Notes: generated by a model not told the origin, from the sequence alone. 64,000 nucleotides of DNA from Streptomyces flaveolus (GCF_014648815.1 NZ_BMRV01000002.1:729842-793841), one strand, 5' to 3'. Shown: positions 10,016 through 21,855, counted from the stretch's first letter. Translations and numbers: made by a program.

Positions 10016-10108
10016 CGGCCCTCCCCTCACCCCTGACACAGAGCACAGATGTGCGACTCTTGTGCGATCTTATGGCAGCAATTGCTCGTTGAGGGCGGAC
10101 CGAGGGGG

Positions 10109-11470
10109 ATGACAGACATGGACACGGCTGCCGACGACACGGCGACCGACGCGTCCCTCGGCGCACGGGACGGGCTGTCCGCCGCGCACGAGACGGCCGG
10201 GCAGCGGACGGGGACCGGCCCCCTGGACCGGGCCCGGGCAGCCTGGGACGGCCGACGGCCCGCCTGGACCCGGCGCCTCACCCTGCCGGCCGGCGCGCGC
10301 CCGTACCTGCCCGCGCTGGCCCTGTACGGCGTCACCAAGCTCGTGGGCCTCACCGTCTTCGCCTCCCTGCTGGAGTACGCCGGGGACTATCACGACAAGA
10401 AACCGCGCTTCGGCGGCGGCGCCCACTGGTGGGACGTCCTGGCCACCTGGGACGGCTGGTGGTACCTCCAGGTCGCCGAGCACGGCTACCACCCCTCACT
10501 GGTACGCCTCGACTCCGACGGACTGTTCACCGTCCAGCAGAACTCGGTGGCGTTCTTCCCGCTCTACCCGGCCCTGATCCGCATGGTCTCGGAAGCCACC
10601 GGAATCGGCCTGTACGGCTCCGGCATCCTGGTCTCCGTCCTGGCCTCGTTCGTCGCCGCCGCCGGTATCTACGCCGTCGTCCGCCTGATCGCCGGGGCAC
10701 GGGCGGGCACCATCGCCGCGGGCCTGTGGGCCGTGGCGCCCGGCGCGGGCGTCGAGTGGGCCGTGTACTCCGAATCCGTGTTCGTCGCCATCGCCGCCTG
10801 GACCTGCTACGCCGTGATGACCCGGCGCTGGGTCGCGGCCGGACTGCTGGCCTGTATCGCCGGCTTGAACCGGCCCACGTCCGCGGTGCTCATAGGCGCC
10901 GTGGGACTCGCCGCGCTGGTGACCCTGGCCCGCCCCGCGACCCGGCGCGAACACGGCGTGTGGGGCCCGCTGTACGCCATGATCGTCGCCCCGCTGGGCC
11001 TGCTGTTCTACGTCGCCTGGGTCGGCTACAGCACCGGCGAGCCCTCGGCGTACTTCATCCTCCAGCGCGAGGGCTGGGCGCACTTCTTCGACTACGGCGC
11101 CTACAGCCTGGACGTGCTGCGCAACCTGGCGGTGGGCCGCAACGACTACGTCTTCGCGTTCTCCACCCCCGACCTGCTCTCCCTCCAGCTGGTCCTGGCG
11201 CTGCCCTTCCTCATCGCCCTGATGCTGCGCAAGAAGCCCCCGCTGGTGCTCGTCGCCTACACCCTGGCGTCGATCATCACGGTCCTGGGCACGCAGCAGA
11301 TGTTCGGCAACACGATGCGCTACCTGCTCCCCGTCTTCCCCCTCCTCCTCGCCCCGGCAGCGGCACTGAGCCGCCTGAAACTGCCGAGCCTGACGGTGTT
11401 CTTCACGACGGCGGCGCTCGCGTCGGGGTGGTACGCGCACTACGTCATCTTCGAACTGGGCGTGCCGTAG
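10109..11470 (+). CDS. PIG-V/GT-C-like multi-pass mannosyltransferase
   Basis: This 453-residue integral membrane protein has about ten hydrophobic segments. The N-terminal 60 residues are hydrophilic and cytoplasmic. The first external loop has the feature expected of GT-C enzymes that use polyprenyl-phosphate sugars: WWDVLATWDGWWYLQVAEHGY with acidic residues, followed by FFPLYPALIR as in GPI mannosyltransferase 2 relatives. The likely role is transfer of mannose from a lipid carrier to an exported glycan or protein. The start is ATG 10109; AGGGGG ends just before it, so ATG 10118 (nine bases later) may be the better spaced start. The divergent neighbour encodes a possible lipid-sugar synthase, which supports a shared glycosylation step (inference). 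Confidence 0.82.
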   Translation: MTDMDTAADDTATDASLGARDGLSAAHETAGQRTGTGPLDRARAAWDGRRPAWTRRLTLPAGARPYLPALALYGVTKLVGLTVFASLLEYAGDYHDKKPRFGGGAHWWDVLATWDGWWYLQVAEHGYHPSLVRLDSDGLFTVQQNSVAFFPLYPALIRMVSEATGIGLYGSGILVSVLASFVAAAGIYAVVRLIAGARAGTIAAGLWAVAPGAGVEWAVYSESVFVAIAAWTCYAVMTRRWVAAGLLACIAGLNRPTSAVLIGAVGLAALVTLARPATRREHGVWGPLYAMIVAPLGLLFYVAWVGYSTGEPSAYFILQREGWAHFFDYGAYSLDVLRNLAVGRNDYVFAFSTPDLLSLQLVLALPFLIALMLRKKPPLVLVAYTLASIITVLGTQQMFGNTMRYLLPVFPLLLAPAAALSRLKLPSLTVFFTTAALASGWYAHYVIFELGVP

Positions 11471-11600
11471 ATCGTCCCGCCCCCGAAGGCATCACGACCG
11501 GCCACGACGGCTGATTGCCGCCCGTTGCCCTCATCGACAGTTCCCGTACGTTGACCATGGCGATTGCGGCATCGGCACAGGTGGACGCGGGGGCGGCGGA

Positions 11601-12317
11601 ATGACCGGGGGACGTGCACATGCGTGGCAGGACGACGGCTTCGACGACGGCGTGCCCTTCCTCGCCCGGCTGGAGAAGGAAGACCGCGCGGCCCTCCTTC
11701 AAATCGGACGGCCCCTGCGCTATCGAGCACGCAGCGTCATCCTGCACCAGGACGAGCCTTCGTCCCACGTTCTTTTGTTACTGCACGGCTGGCCCAAGGT
11801 GACGGCCATAGCGGCCAACGGCTATGAAGCCCTGCTGGCGCTACGTGGCCCGGGAGACATCGTCGGCGAGGGCGCGGCGCTCAGCGGCCGTCATCGCTCG
11901 GCGACGGTCACGGCACTGGATCACGTCGAAGCCGTCGTCATCGACCAGGCCCGCTTCACCACTTTCCTCACCGCCAACCCCCGGGCAGCCCTGCGGCTGC
12001 TCAGTCTCACTACGGACCGCCAGCGCTCGACCGATCGCCGACGTCTGGAATGGGCGGCGCTCACCGTGCGCGAGCGCCTGGCGGTGCTTCTGCTCGAACT
12101 GGTCCGCACCCACGGGACCCGCACGGACGAGGGTGTCGAGCTGACCATCGGCCTCAGCCAGCAGGAATTCGCCGGATCGGTCGGCTCCTCACGCGAGGCA
12201 GTCGCCCGGCTCCTCAAAGAACTGCGGGACCGCCATGTGGTCGTGACACGACGCCGCCGCATCATCGTCCTGCGCCCGGAGGTGCTGCGTCGCATCATCG
12301 GCGAACAGCACGCCTGA
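11601..12317 (+). CDS. Crp/Fnr-family cyclic-nucleotide-responsive regulator
   Basis: This 238-residue protein has a cNMP-binding beta-barrel (about residues 20-125), a dimerisation helix and a winged helix-turn-helix (about 153-232, with LSQQEFAGSVGSSREAVARLL). The phosphate-binding cassette is intact: GDIVGEGAAL with E90, and RHRSATV with R99, the positions that contact ribose and cyclic phosphate in Crp. Iron-sulphur cysteines of the Fnr type are absent. It starts at ATG 11601 after GGGGGCGGCGGA. It is transcribed toward a nucleotidyl cyclase gene, and a perfect Crp-type palindrome lies in the gap. It is therefore probably the sensor-regulator of this locus, separate from the global Crp that streptomycetes encode elsewhere. 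Confidence 0.9.
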   Translation: MTGGRAHAWQDDGFDDGVPFLARLEKEDRAALLQIGRPLRYRARSVILHQDEPSSHVLLLLHGWPKVTAIAANGYEALLALRGPGDIVGEGAALSGRHRSATVTALDHVEAVVIDQARFTTFLTANPRAALRLLSLTTDRQRSTDRRRLEWAALTVRERLAVLLLELVRTHGTRTDEGVELTIGLSQQEFAGSVGSSREAVARLLKELRDRHVVVTRRRRIIVLRPEVLRRIIGEQHA

Positions 12318-12326
12318 CTCCTCCGT

Positions 12327-12346
12327 ACTGTGCACCCGGTCACAGT
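12327..12346. promoter_or_regulatory. Crp-type operator upstream of the cyclase operon
   Basis: ACTGTG-N8-CACAGT is a perfect 6-bp inverted repeat. It fits TGTG-N8-CACA and contains GTG-N6-GTCAC, the form I recall for Streptomyces Crp sites. It lies 9 bp after the regulator stop codon and 82 bp before the cyclase start, so it could control the five-gene operon. Confidence 0.65.
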
Positions 12347-12428
12347 CCGTCCGTGTCATCGGGCCTCTGGCGCGAGTCGTGCGTCCGCCATCGTGCTGCT
12401 TAACCGAGCAAACACGAGGGGCAGAGCC

Positions 12429-13151
12429 ATGACGGATCCTGTGTACCGCACCATCCTCCTCTTAGACATCGAGCAGTTCGGCTCCCGCGACGACGTGGAG
12501 CAGGCGTTCCTGCGGCGGCTCCTCTACGAGGTCGTGGACGCCACGCTCTTCGCCGCCGGCATCGACGAGTCGGCGCGACTGCGCGCGGACCGCGGCGACT
12601 CCGTCATGGAACTCATCGACGTCCAGGCCTCCGTACCAGCCCTGGTCAAAACCCTGCTGACCGAGACACCCGCGCTCCTGCACAGCAAGAATCGGCTGAT
12701 CGCCAGCAGCGCCCGGATGCGTCTGCGCGTCGTCCTCTCGTCCGGCTACGTCGCCGTCGACGAGCTCGACGGCTGGGTCGGCTCAGACCTCAATCACGCC
12801 GTACGCCTGCTGGACTCCGACCCGCTGCGCGACGCCCTCAAGGAGCGAGACGACCACAGCGTCCTGTGTGTGTCCGACGGCATCTACCAGGGCGTCGTCC
12901 GTCACGGACCACTCGGTGTCCGCCCGGACGACTTCCACCGCATCACCGTGGACACGAAGGAAGGCCCCACGGTGGCTTGGCTGCACGGAGAGCCCGGGGT
13001 CGCACGGGACGCCGCCTCCGAGTCGGCGCCGGTTCCGGACACGCTTGCCCCGTCGCCCACTGCCACCCACGTCCATGGCGACCTGTACGGCCAGACCGGA
13101 GGCACCCTGCACGGCGGCCAGCGATTCGACTTCACCCGGCGTGAACGATAG
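12429..13151 (+). CDS. Class III nucleotidyl cyclase (Pycsar-cyclase-like)
   Basis: The 240-residue protein contains one cyclase homology domain (about residues 5-185). Both metal-binding aspartates are present (D13 in LLLDIEQF, D57 in RGDSVM), 44 residues apart as usual. The transition-state Asn and Arg are N122 and R126 in SDLNHAVRLL. The positions that select adenine in adenylate cyclases are not conserved: Ala replaces Lys ahead of RGDS, and Gly replaces Asp in GWVG. The base specificity is thus open, and pyrimidine cyclisation is possible (inference). A Pro/Ser/Ala linker (residues 195-215) leads to a C-terminal motif GDLYGQTGGTLHGG that recurs in the next protein. The start is ATG 12429 after GAGGGG. 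It is the first gene of a five-gene operon that includes a PycTM-like protein. Confidence 0.82.
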   Translation: MTDPVYRTILLLDIEQFGSRDDVEQAFLRRLLYEVVDATLFAAGIDESARLRADRGDSVMELIDVQASVPALVKTLLTETPALLHSKNRLIASSARMRLRVVLSSGYVAVDELDGWVGSDLNHAVRLLDSDPLRDALKERDDHSVLCVSDGIYQGVVRHGPLGVRPDDFHRITVDTKEGPTVAWLHGEPGVARDAASESAPVPDTLAPSPTATHVHGDLYGQTGGTLHGGQRFDFTRRER

Positions 13152-13159
13152 GAGCGCCG

Positions 13160-15286
13160 ATGAGCCAGACAGAGACTACGGCCGGCCCGGTCAAACCGGC
13201 CGACGAGGTCACACAGGACGGCGAGCAGAAGGACCAGGAAGAGTCGGGCGACGGACAGCAACAGCCGCGCCAGAAGGCCTGGGCCGCGCGCCGGGACCTG
13301 ATCGCGCACGGCCCCGAATTCATCTCCACCCTGGTCGGGGGTGACCAGTTCGGCCAGTCGGGAGGCACCCACTACGGTGACAAGATCTTCCACATCGGAG
13401 GCCGGACCGAAGCGTCCCTCTCCGTCCCCGGGCAGATCCCCCGGGCGGAGGTGGAGACGCTGGCTGGTGTCTTCCGGGAGAGCGAGGACTTCGACGTCGC
13501 GCTCGCGCGCCTACGGGCCGACCGATTCGTCCTACTGTCGGGCGGACGGGAAACGGGCCGGCGGTCGGCCGCTCTGATGCTGCTGCACCGGCTGGGCACC
13601 GACCGGCTGCTCGAACTGGTCCCGCCCGCCTCGTTTCCGGCCCTGTCCGACCAGTTGGACACCCGGGCCGGTCATGTCCTGTGTGATCTGTCCGTCAGCC
13701 GAAGCCGCCCCCTGCGCCAACCGCATCTGCTCGCGCTGCGCGAGGAACTGGAGGGCCGGGACGCGTATCTGGTGATCACCGTCGAACCATCCGCCGCACT
13801 GGGCGACATCCCGTTCGTACGGTGGGAGCCGCCGACAGCGGAAGACATGCTGTACGCCCATGTCACCGCGGTCGTCGGGGAGAGCGCCTGGCCGGAACTG
13901 CACGGGCTCGCTCCGGTGAAGGAGTTTCTCGCCCAGCAGCACCGCCCGCGCCAGATCGAGGGATTCGCGCAGCGGCTCGTCGCACTGCACCGCAGAGAGG
14001 CCGACGAAGAACACCTGACCGCGTACGGCGAGGCCGCCGTACGGACCCAGATCATCCGCTGGCTCACCGGTCCCGAGCCCGACCTGCGGGAGCAGGCCTT
14101 CCTCATCTCACTCGCGGTCTTCGACCGGGCGCCGTACGCGGTGGCCGCGGAAGTCGGCGACGGGCTCTACACGCGACTGCACAGGATCGAGAAGCCCGGC
14201 GTCCCGCCGCACATCCCTGTCTTCGGCAGCTCGCGCGAGGAACGGCTCCGCCTCGCCCGCGCCGAGGGCTACATAGGTACGGAGGCCACCGAACAGGGGC
14301 CTGTCGTCGGCAAGTTCTTCGCCGCATTCCGGGACAAGCGGACGGCCGAGCTCCTGCTGGAGGAGGTGTGGAACCTCCACCCCTCCGCCCGTCCCGCCCT
14401 CGCCGAGTGGATCCGCAAGCTCGCCGAGGACCGGCGCCCCCTGGTCCGGACCCGCGCGGCCTCGGCCGCCGCCCGGCTGGCCCACTCCGACCTGTCGTCC
14501 GCCCTGGCCCATCTCATCGAGCCGTGGGCGGATGCCCGCGACCCCTACTCCTGGCTGGCCGCCGCCAACGCCCTCACTATGGCCCAGCTCCTGGGAGTGC
14601 CGACCGTCCTGCGCATCCTGCACGACTGGTGCACAGGCGAGGCGGAGAGCCGGCGCTGGACGGCCATCCGCGCCTTCGGCCTGCTGGGGCCCGTTCATCA
14701 CGAGGAAGCCCTGGACGCGCTTCTGGACGCGGTCCACCGTCAGCCGCCCGCCCTCGACGTCCAGGACTCTGAGGAAGAGGAGCCGTCGGAGGGGACCAAA
14801 CAGTTCGCCGATGCTCTGGAACTGTTACTCCTCGCCGTTCGGGAGCCCGTGCTGGCCGAGCTGGCCAAACAGCTCGACCCCCACCGCGCGGACCGCACGG
14901 CCCGCCCGTACGCACTGCTCGCCTTCTTCCAGGCCTGTACCCAGGCGAAGGAGGGCGACAGCGGACGCCCGCTCGTCCTCGACTGGTACGCCCAGGCCCT
15001 CGAAGCCGGGGACACGACGACCGCACGTCACCTTGCCCTGTTCTGGGAGGCCCTGCTGTCCGACCGGACGCACACCACGCGGGCCCTCGGCATTCTGCGG
15101 GGCTGGGTACGCGCAGCCGACACCGACCCACAGTCCGAAGAGGCCCTCGTCCCGCTGCTGAACGCGTTGGTCGGCACCTCTGCCAACCAACGACGTGTCA
15201 CTCACCTGCTGCGCACGGCACGCGGCTTCGGGGGGACCCCCTCCCCGGCCGCTGACCGGCTGCTGAAACGCCTTTCCCGTGCCTGA
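13160..15286 (+). CDS. Degenerate P-loop protein with HEAT-like repeats
   Basis: This 708-residue protein was not assigned to a named family. Residues 1-45 are acidic and polar. Residues 60-80 carry GDQFGQSGGTHYGDKIFHI, closely matching the cyclase C-terminus. Residues about 122-260 look like a P-loop NTPase core: a strand, then LSGGRETGRRSAALMLL, where Arg takes the place of the Walker A Lys. VLCDLS follows at a Walker B-like position, then YLVITVEP. From about residue 300 on it is alpha-helical, with HEAT-like pairs such as RTRAASAAARLAHSDL and RRWTAIRAFGLLG. It resembles STAND-type signalling proteins, with uncertain ATPase activity. It starts 8 bp after the cyclase stop with GGAG in place. 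A sensor or scaffold role in the locus is inference. Confidence 0.7.
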   Translation: MSQTETTAGPVKPADEVTQDGEQKDQEESGDGQQQPRQKAWAARRDLIAHGPEFISTLVGGDQFGQSGGTHYGDKIFHIGGRTEASLSVPGQIPRAEVETLAGVFRESEDFDVALARLRADRFVLLSGGRETGRRSAALMLLHRLGTDRLLELVPPASFPALSDQLDTRAGHVLCDLSVSRSRPLRQPHLLALREELEGRDAYLVITVEPSAALGDIPFVRWEPPTAEDMLYAHVTAVVGESAWPELHGLAPVKEFLAQQHRPRQIEGFAQRLVALHRREADEEHLTAYGEAAVRTQIIRWLTGPEPDLREQAFLISLAVFDRAPYAVAAEVGDGLYTRLHRIEKPGVPPHIPVFGSSREERLRLARAEGYIGTEATEQGPVVGKFFAAFRDKRTAELLLEEVWNLHPSARPALAEWIRKLAEDRRPLVRTRAASAAARLAHSDLSSALAHLIEPWADARDPYSWLAAANALTMAQLLGVPTVLRILHDWCTGEAESRRWTAIRAFGLLGPVHHEEALDALLDAVHRQPPALDVQDSEEEEPSEGTKQFADALELLLLAVREPVLAELAKQLDPHRADRTARPYALLAFFQACTQAKEGDSGRPLVLDWYAQALEAGDTTTARHLALFWEALLSDRTHTTRALGILRGWVRAADTDPQSEEALVPLLNALVGTSANQRRVTHLLRTARGFGGTPSPAADRLLKRLSRA

Positions 15287-15308
15287 GCCCCTTTATCGGA
15301 GGCAGCCC

Positions 15309-16334
15309 ATGGAAATCCCCTTACAGCCCGAGGACCTCGACTGGTTCCGGCAACGGCCCCACTCCCCCGCTCGAGCCATCCAGGATCCCGTCCGCACCGT
15401 CTGGCAACTCCCCCGCTTCCGCCTCGGCCGGCACCGCTTCAGCGGGCGCGTCGACCACGCACTGGTCTGCGTTACGCGGAACGGGTCCTACGAGACCTTC
15501 TCACCACCCCACCGACCCGCGTCCGTACGGCGGTACATCGCCCTGTATGAGGTGGACACCGATCCGCAGGCGTTCCAGCTCACCGTGCCCCTTCCCAGCC
15601 TGGTCGACAGTTTCGAGTTCGAGGCCACCGCCGACATCGCCTGGCGCGTCGTGAACCCTGCGCAGTTCGTCCGGAGTCAGGAGCGGGATGTGCCGGGGCT
15701 CCTCACCCGAAAGGTGCTCCCCGTGCTCCGCGCCGCCAGCCGCGGCCACGGCATCGAAGCGAGCGCTGCAGCCGAACAGGCCGTGCAGCAGGCGGTGAAC
15801 GGTGCCGCGTGGCTCGGTGAGGAGCAGGGCCTGCGCATGTCCTGCTCTGTCCGGCTGCGCCGCGACGAGACCGAACGCGACCACCAGGCCCGGCTGCGTA
15901 CCGCCCGGCACGAGGCCGCGGCGGCACAGCCGGAGCACGAGGCGTCCGCGCTCCGTCAGGCGTACGAGGCGGAGCGGATTGGGGAGAGGATCAAGTTCTA
16001 CGAGCAGCATGTGGTCCGGGGAGACTTCGCCGCACTCGCTCTGCACCTGGCGACGCACCCCGAAGACACTCAAGTGGTACTCGGTCACCTCCGTGACGGA
16101 CAAGCCGAGCTGGTCCAGACCCAGCTTCATCTGATCGACCAGGCTCTGGACAGCAAGCGGCTGGAGGACCATCACCTGGACGAGCCCCATCAACTGATCG
16201 CCGAGCGCATGACCGCCATCCTGCGGGCCACCTCCGCCTCCGGACAGTCCCCGCAGCCGCGTCTGGCACCGCATCGCGCGCCCTCGGCAACGGAGGCGGC
16301 ACCCTCCCGCACCATTCCGGAGTCCGGCACATGA
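15309..16334 (+). CDS. SPFH/prohibitin-like protein
   Basis: This 341-residue protein has no obvious membrane helix. Residues about 45-170 resemble the SPFH (Band 7) fold: a run of strands with QLTVPLPSLVDSFEFEATADIAWRVVNP, then helices ending near the usual cysteine-free RDVPGLLTRKVLPVLRAAS. Residues 190-265 are highly charged and probably coiled coil (RRDETERDHQARLRTARHEAAAA). The C-terminal 40 residues are Pro/Ser-rich. SPFH proteins assemble into rings that organise membrane microdomains and often hold proteases. The next genes encode a membrane protein and a membrane metalloprotease, so a membrane complex is plausible (inference). The ATG 15309 has GGAGG upstream; an upstream GTG at 15279 overlaps the previous gene. 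The stop overlaps the next start (ATGA). Confidence 0.65.
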   Translation: MEIPLQPEDLDWFRQRPHSPARAIQDPVRTVWQLPRFRLGRHRFSGRVDHALVCVTRNGSYETFSPPHRPASVRRYIALYEVDTDPQAFQLTVPLPSLVDSFEFEATADIAWRVVNPAQFVRSQERDVPGLLTRKVLPVLRAASRGHGIEASAAAEQAVQQAVNGAAWLGEEQGLRMSCSVRLRRDETERDHQARLRTARHEAAAAQPEHEASALRQAYEAERIGERIKFYEQHVVRGDFAALALHLATHPEDTQVVLGHLRDGQAELVQTQLHLIDQALDSKRLEDHHLDEPHQLIAERMTAILRATSASGQSPQPRLAPHRAPSATEAAPSRTIPESGT

Positions 16335-16849
16335 GTACGCCCGCCCCGGAGCCGGACGCCGCACTTCTGCGGGCTGGCGCGCATCTGCTCGCCGACCTGC
16401 GCGCCGAGATCACCCGCGCCGACGCCAAGGCCGCCGTCCTGGTGGCGGCGCTGGGTCTGTCGGCCGGTGTGCCCACCGCGCTGCTGGCCAACGCCCGCTG
16501 GAGTCCCGCCCGGATCCCGGCGCCGGCCGCGCTGCTGTGGTGGACCGGCTCGGCACTTCTGCTCGCCGCCCTCCTGGCCGCCCTCCTCGCGGTCCTGCCC
16601 CGTTACCGCACCAGCCGCTGGGCACCTGGACGGCCACTCACCTATTTCGGCGACGTGCGAAGGGCCGCCCGGTCCGGACACCTCGCCGCGGCCCTGGCCG
16701 ACACCGGTCGCGACCCCGCCCACGGCCTGCTGGTCGCCCTCGCCGAGACGAGCGGCATCGCCGCCCGCAAGCACTTCTGGATCCGCGTGGGGCTGATCGC
16801 GTTCAGCTCCGCAGCGGTCCTGCTGTCCGGATCTCTGTTCCTCGCATGA
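16331..16849 (+). CDS. PycTM-like (Pycsar effector) transmembrane protein
   Basis: The 172-residue protein fits the PycTM effector family. An N-terminal amphipathic helix ends in the typical RAEITRADAKAAVLVAALG (residues 24-42). Two membrane helices follow (about 33-54 and 66-90), then a cytoplasmic part with LTYFGDVRRAA (103-113), and a last hydrophobic helix (151-171). In Pycsar anti-phage systems a cyclic pyrimidine nucleotide made by the partner cyclase triggers such proteins to damage the inner membrane. Here a cyclase gene lies three genes upstream in the same operon. The ATGA overlap with the SPFH-like gene indicates translational coupling. The family call is from remembered motifs, not from a profile search. 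Confidence 0.72.
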   Translation: MSTPAPEPDAALLRAGAHLLADLRAEITRADAKAAVLVAALGLSAGVPTALLANARWSPARIPAPAALLWWTGSALLLAALLAALLAVLPRYRTSRWAPGRPLTYFGDVRRAARSGHLAAALADTGRDPAHGLLVALAETSGIAARKHFWIRVGLIAFSSAAVLLSGSLFLA

Positions 16850-16892
16850 GCCGCTCGCCTCCCGTACCGCCGATCCCCCGGAAGGAACCGTC

Positions 16893-17891
16893 ATGCCCTC
16901 GATCCCCGAGCCCGAGAAACAGGTGGAGGCGGAACCACCCCCGGCCGCCGACGAACTCCCTCTCCGCACCGGCCGGGTCCTCATCACCGCACGTCAGCGT
17001 GGTGCGGACATCACCGCTCTCGGCTGTCTGGCGCTGCACCTCCCCCAGGCCTGCGCAAGCCTCGCCGTCGTCTTCGGGGCCTCCTACTGCCTGGCGGTGC
17101 TCAGCGGGCCTCCGTGGTGGGTTCTCTGGGGTGGCTGGGTGCTCAGCGGCGCCCTCGTCTTCCATCAGCCCTGCGAGAGGCTGCTCGCCCGCCGACTGTT
17201 CGGGCTGCGCCATCCGACCGTAGAGGAGGACCGGAAGCTTCGATTCGTCTGGCGTGAGATCACCGCCCGCGCCGGGGTGGATGCGAGTACCTACCAGCTC
17301 TGGGTCGAGGACAGCGACGACGTCAACGCCATGGCCGCGGCGGGCCACATCGTGGGGGTCACCAGCCACTCGCTCCGGCGCCTGCCGTCCGCCCAACTCG
17401 CCGGCGTACTCGCTCACGAACTGGGCCACCACACCCGCGGTCATGCCTGGGCCTCGCTGCTCGCCGTCTGGTACGCGCTGCCGGGCCGGCTCACGTGGCG
17501 TCTGCTGCTCGCGCTGGTCTCCCGGATCGACCGGCTCCCCGTGGGCGCCTCCGCGCTGGTGACCGGACTGATCGGCGCCACCGCGTTCGCCCTCGCGACG
17601 GCCACCTACGGCCTGGTCCTCCTGCCCTTGGCCACGCCGTATCTGGCGGCCGCCGTCGCCCGGCGCGCCGAGCTTCGGGCCGACGAGCACGCTGCGGGGC
17701 TCGGTTTCGCAGCCGAGCTGATGACGGTGCTGCACGACGAGCACGAGCGGGAACGGGCGGAACGGGCCGGTGCCGAGGCTCAGGGACTGCCGGTCGAGGA
17801 CGAAGGGCTCGTCGCGCGATTGCTGCACTCGCACCCCGACGTGCACACCCGCCTGCACCACCTGCGGGCCCGCGAAGCGAGTCGGCGCTGA
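16893..17891 (+). CDS. Integral membrane M48-family zinc metalloprotease
   Basis: This 332-residue protein is a Ste24/HtpX-type peptidase. The zinc-binding HELGH is at residues 175-179, and the third ligand is probably E260 in RRAELRADEHAAG (E-x3-D). Hydrophobic segments at about 52-70, 74-92 and 221-255 place it in the membrane with the active site on the cytoplasmic face. It is distinct from the housekeeping HtpX at 47545-48408. The start is ATG 16893 after GGAAGGA. It closes the cyclase operon and is followed directly by a strong terminator. Proteolytic activation or turnover of a membrane partner such as the PycTM-like protein is inferred from position only. Confidence 0.85.
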   Translation: MPSIPEPEKQVEAEPPPAADELPLRTGRVLITARQRGADITALGCLALHLPQACASLAVVFGASYCLAVLSGPPWWVLWGGWVLSGALVFHQPCERLLARRLFGLRHPTVEEDRKLRFVWREITARAGVDASTYQLWVEDSDDVNAMAAAGHIVGVTSHSLRRLPSAQLAGVLAHELGHHTRGHAWASLLAVWYALPGRLTWRLLLALVSRIDRLPVGASALVTGLIGATAFALATATYGLVLLPLATPYLAAAVARRAELRADEHAAGLGFAAELMTVLHDEHERERAERAGAEAQGLPVEDEGLVARLLHSHPDVHTRLHHLRAREASRR

Positions 17892-17895
17892 CACG

Positions 17896-17935
17896 CCGAA
17901 GGGCGGCCACCCCTCGCGGGGTGACCGCCCTTCGG
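17896..17935. terminator. Strong bidirectional terminator (island operon / rpoC)
   Basis: Bases 17896-17913 and 17918-17935 form an 18-bp stem with one mismatch and a 4-base loop (CCGAAGGGCGG arm). It lies between the convergent metalloprotease gene and rpoC. Confidence 0.85.
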
Positions 17936-17955
17936 TCGGTCAAGCGAGCACTCGC

Positions 17956-21855
<3,900 letters not shown>

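Noticed and set aside
12330..12428. Upstream ATG extending the cyclase by 33 residues
   Set aside because: The extension would run over the Crp palindrome, has no cyclase similarity, and ATG 12429 has GAGGGG upstream.
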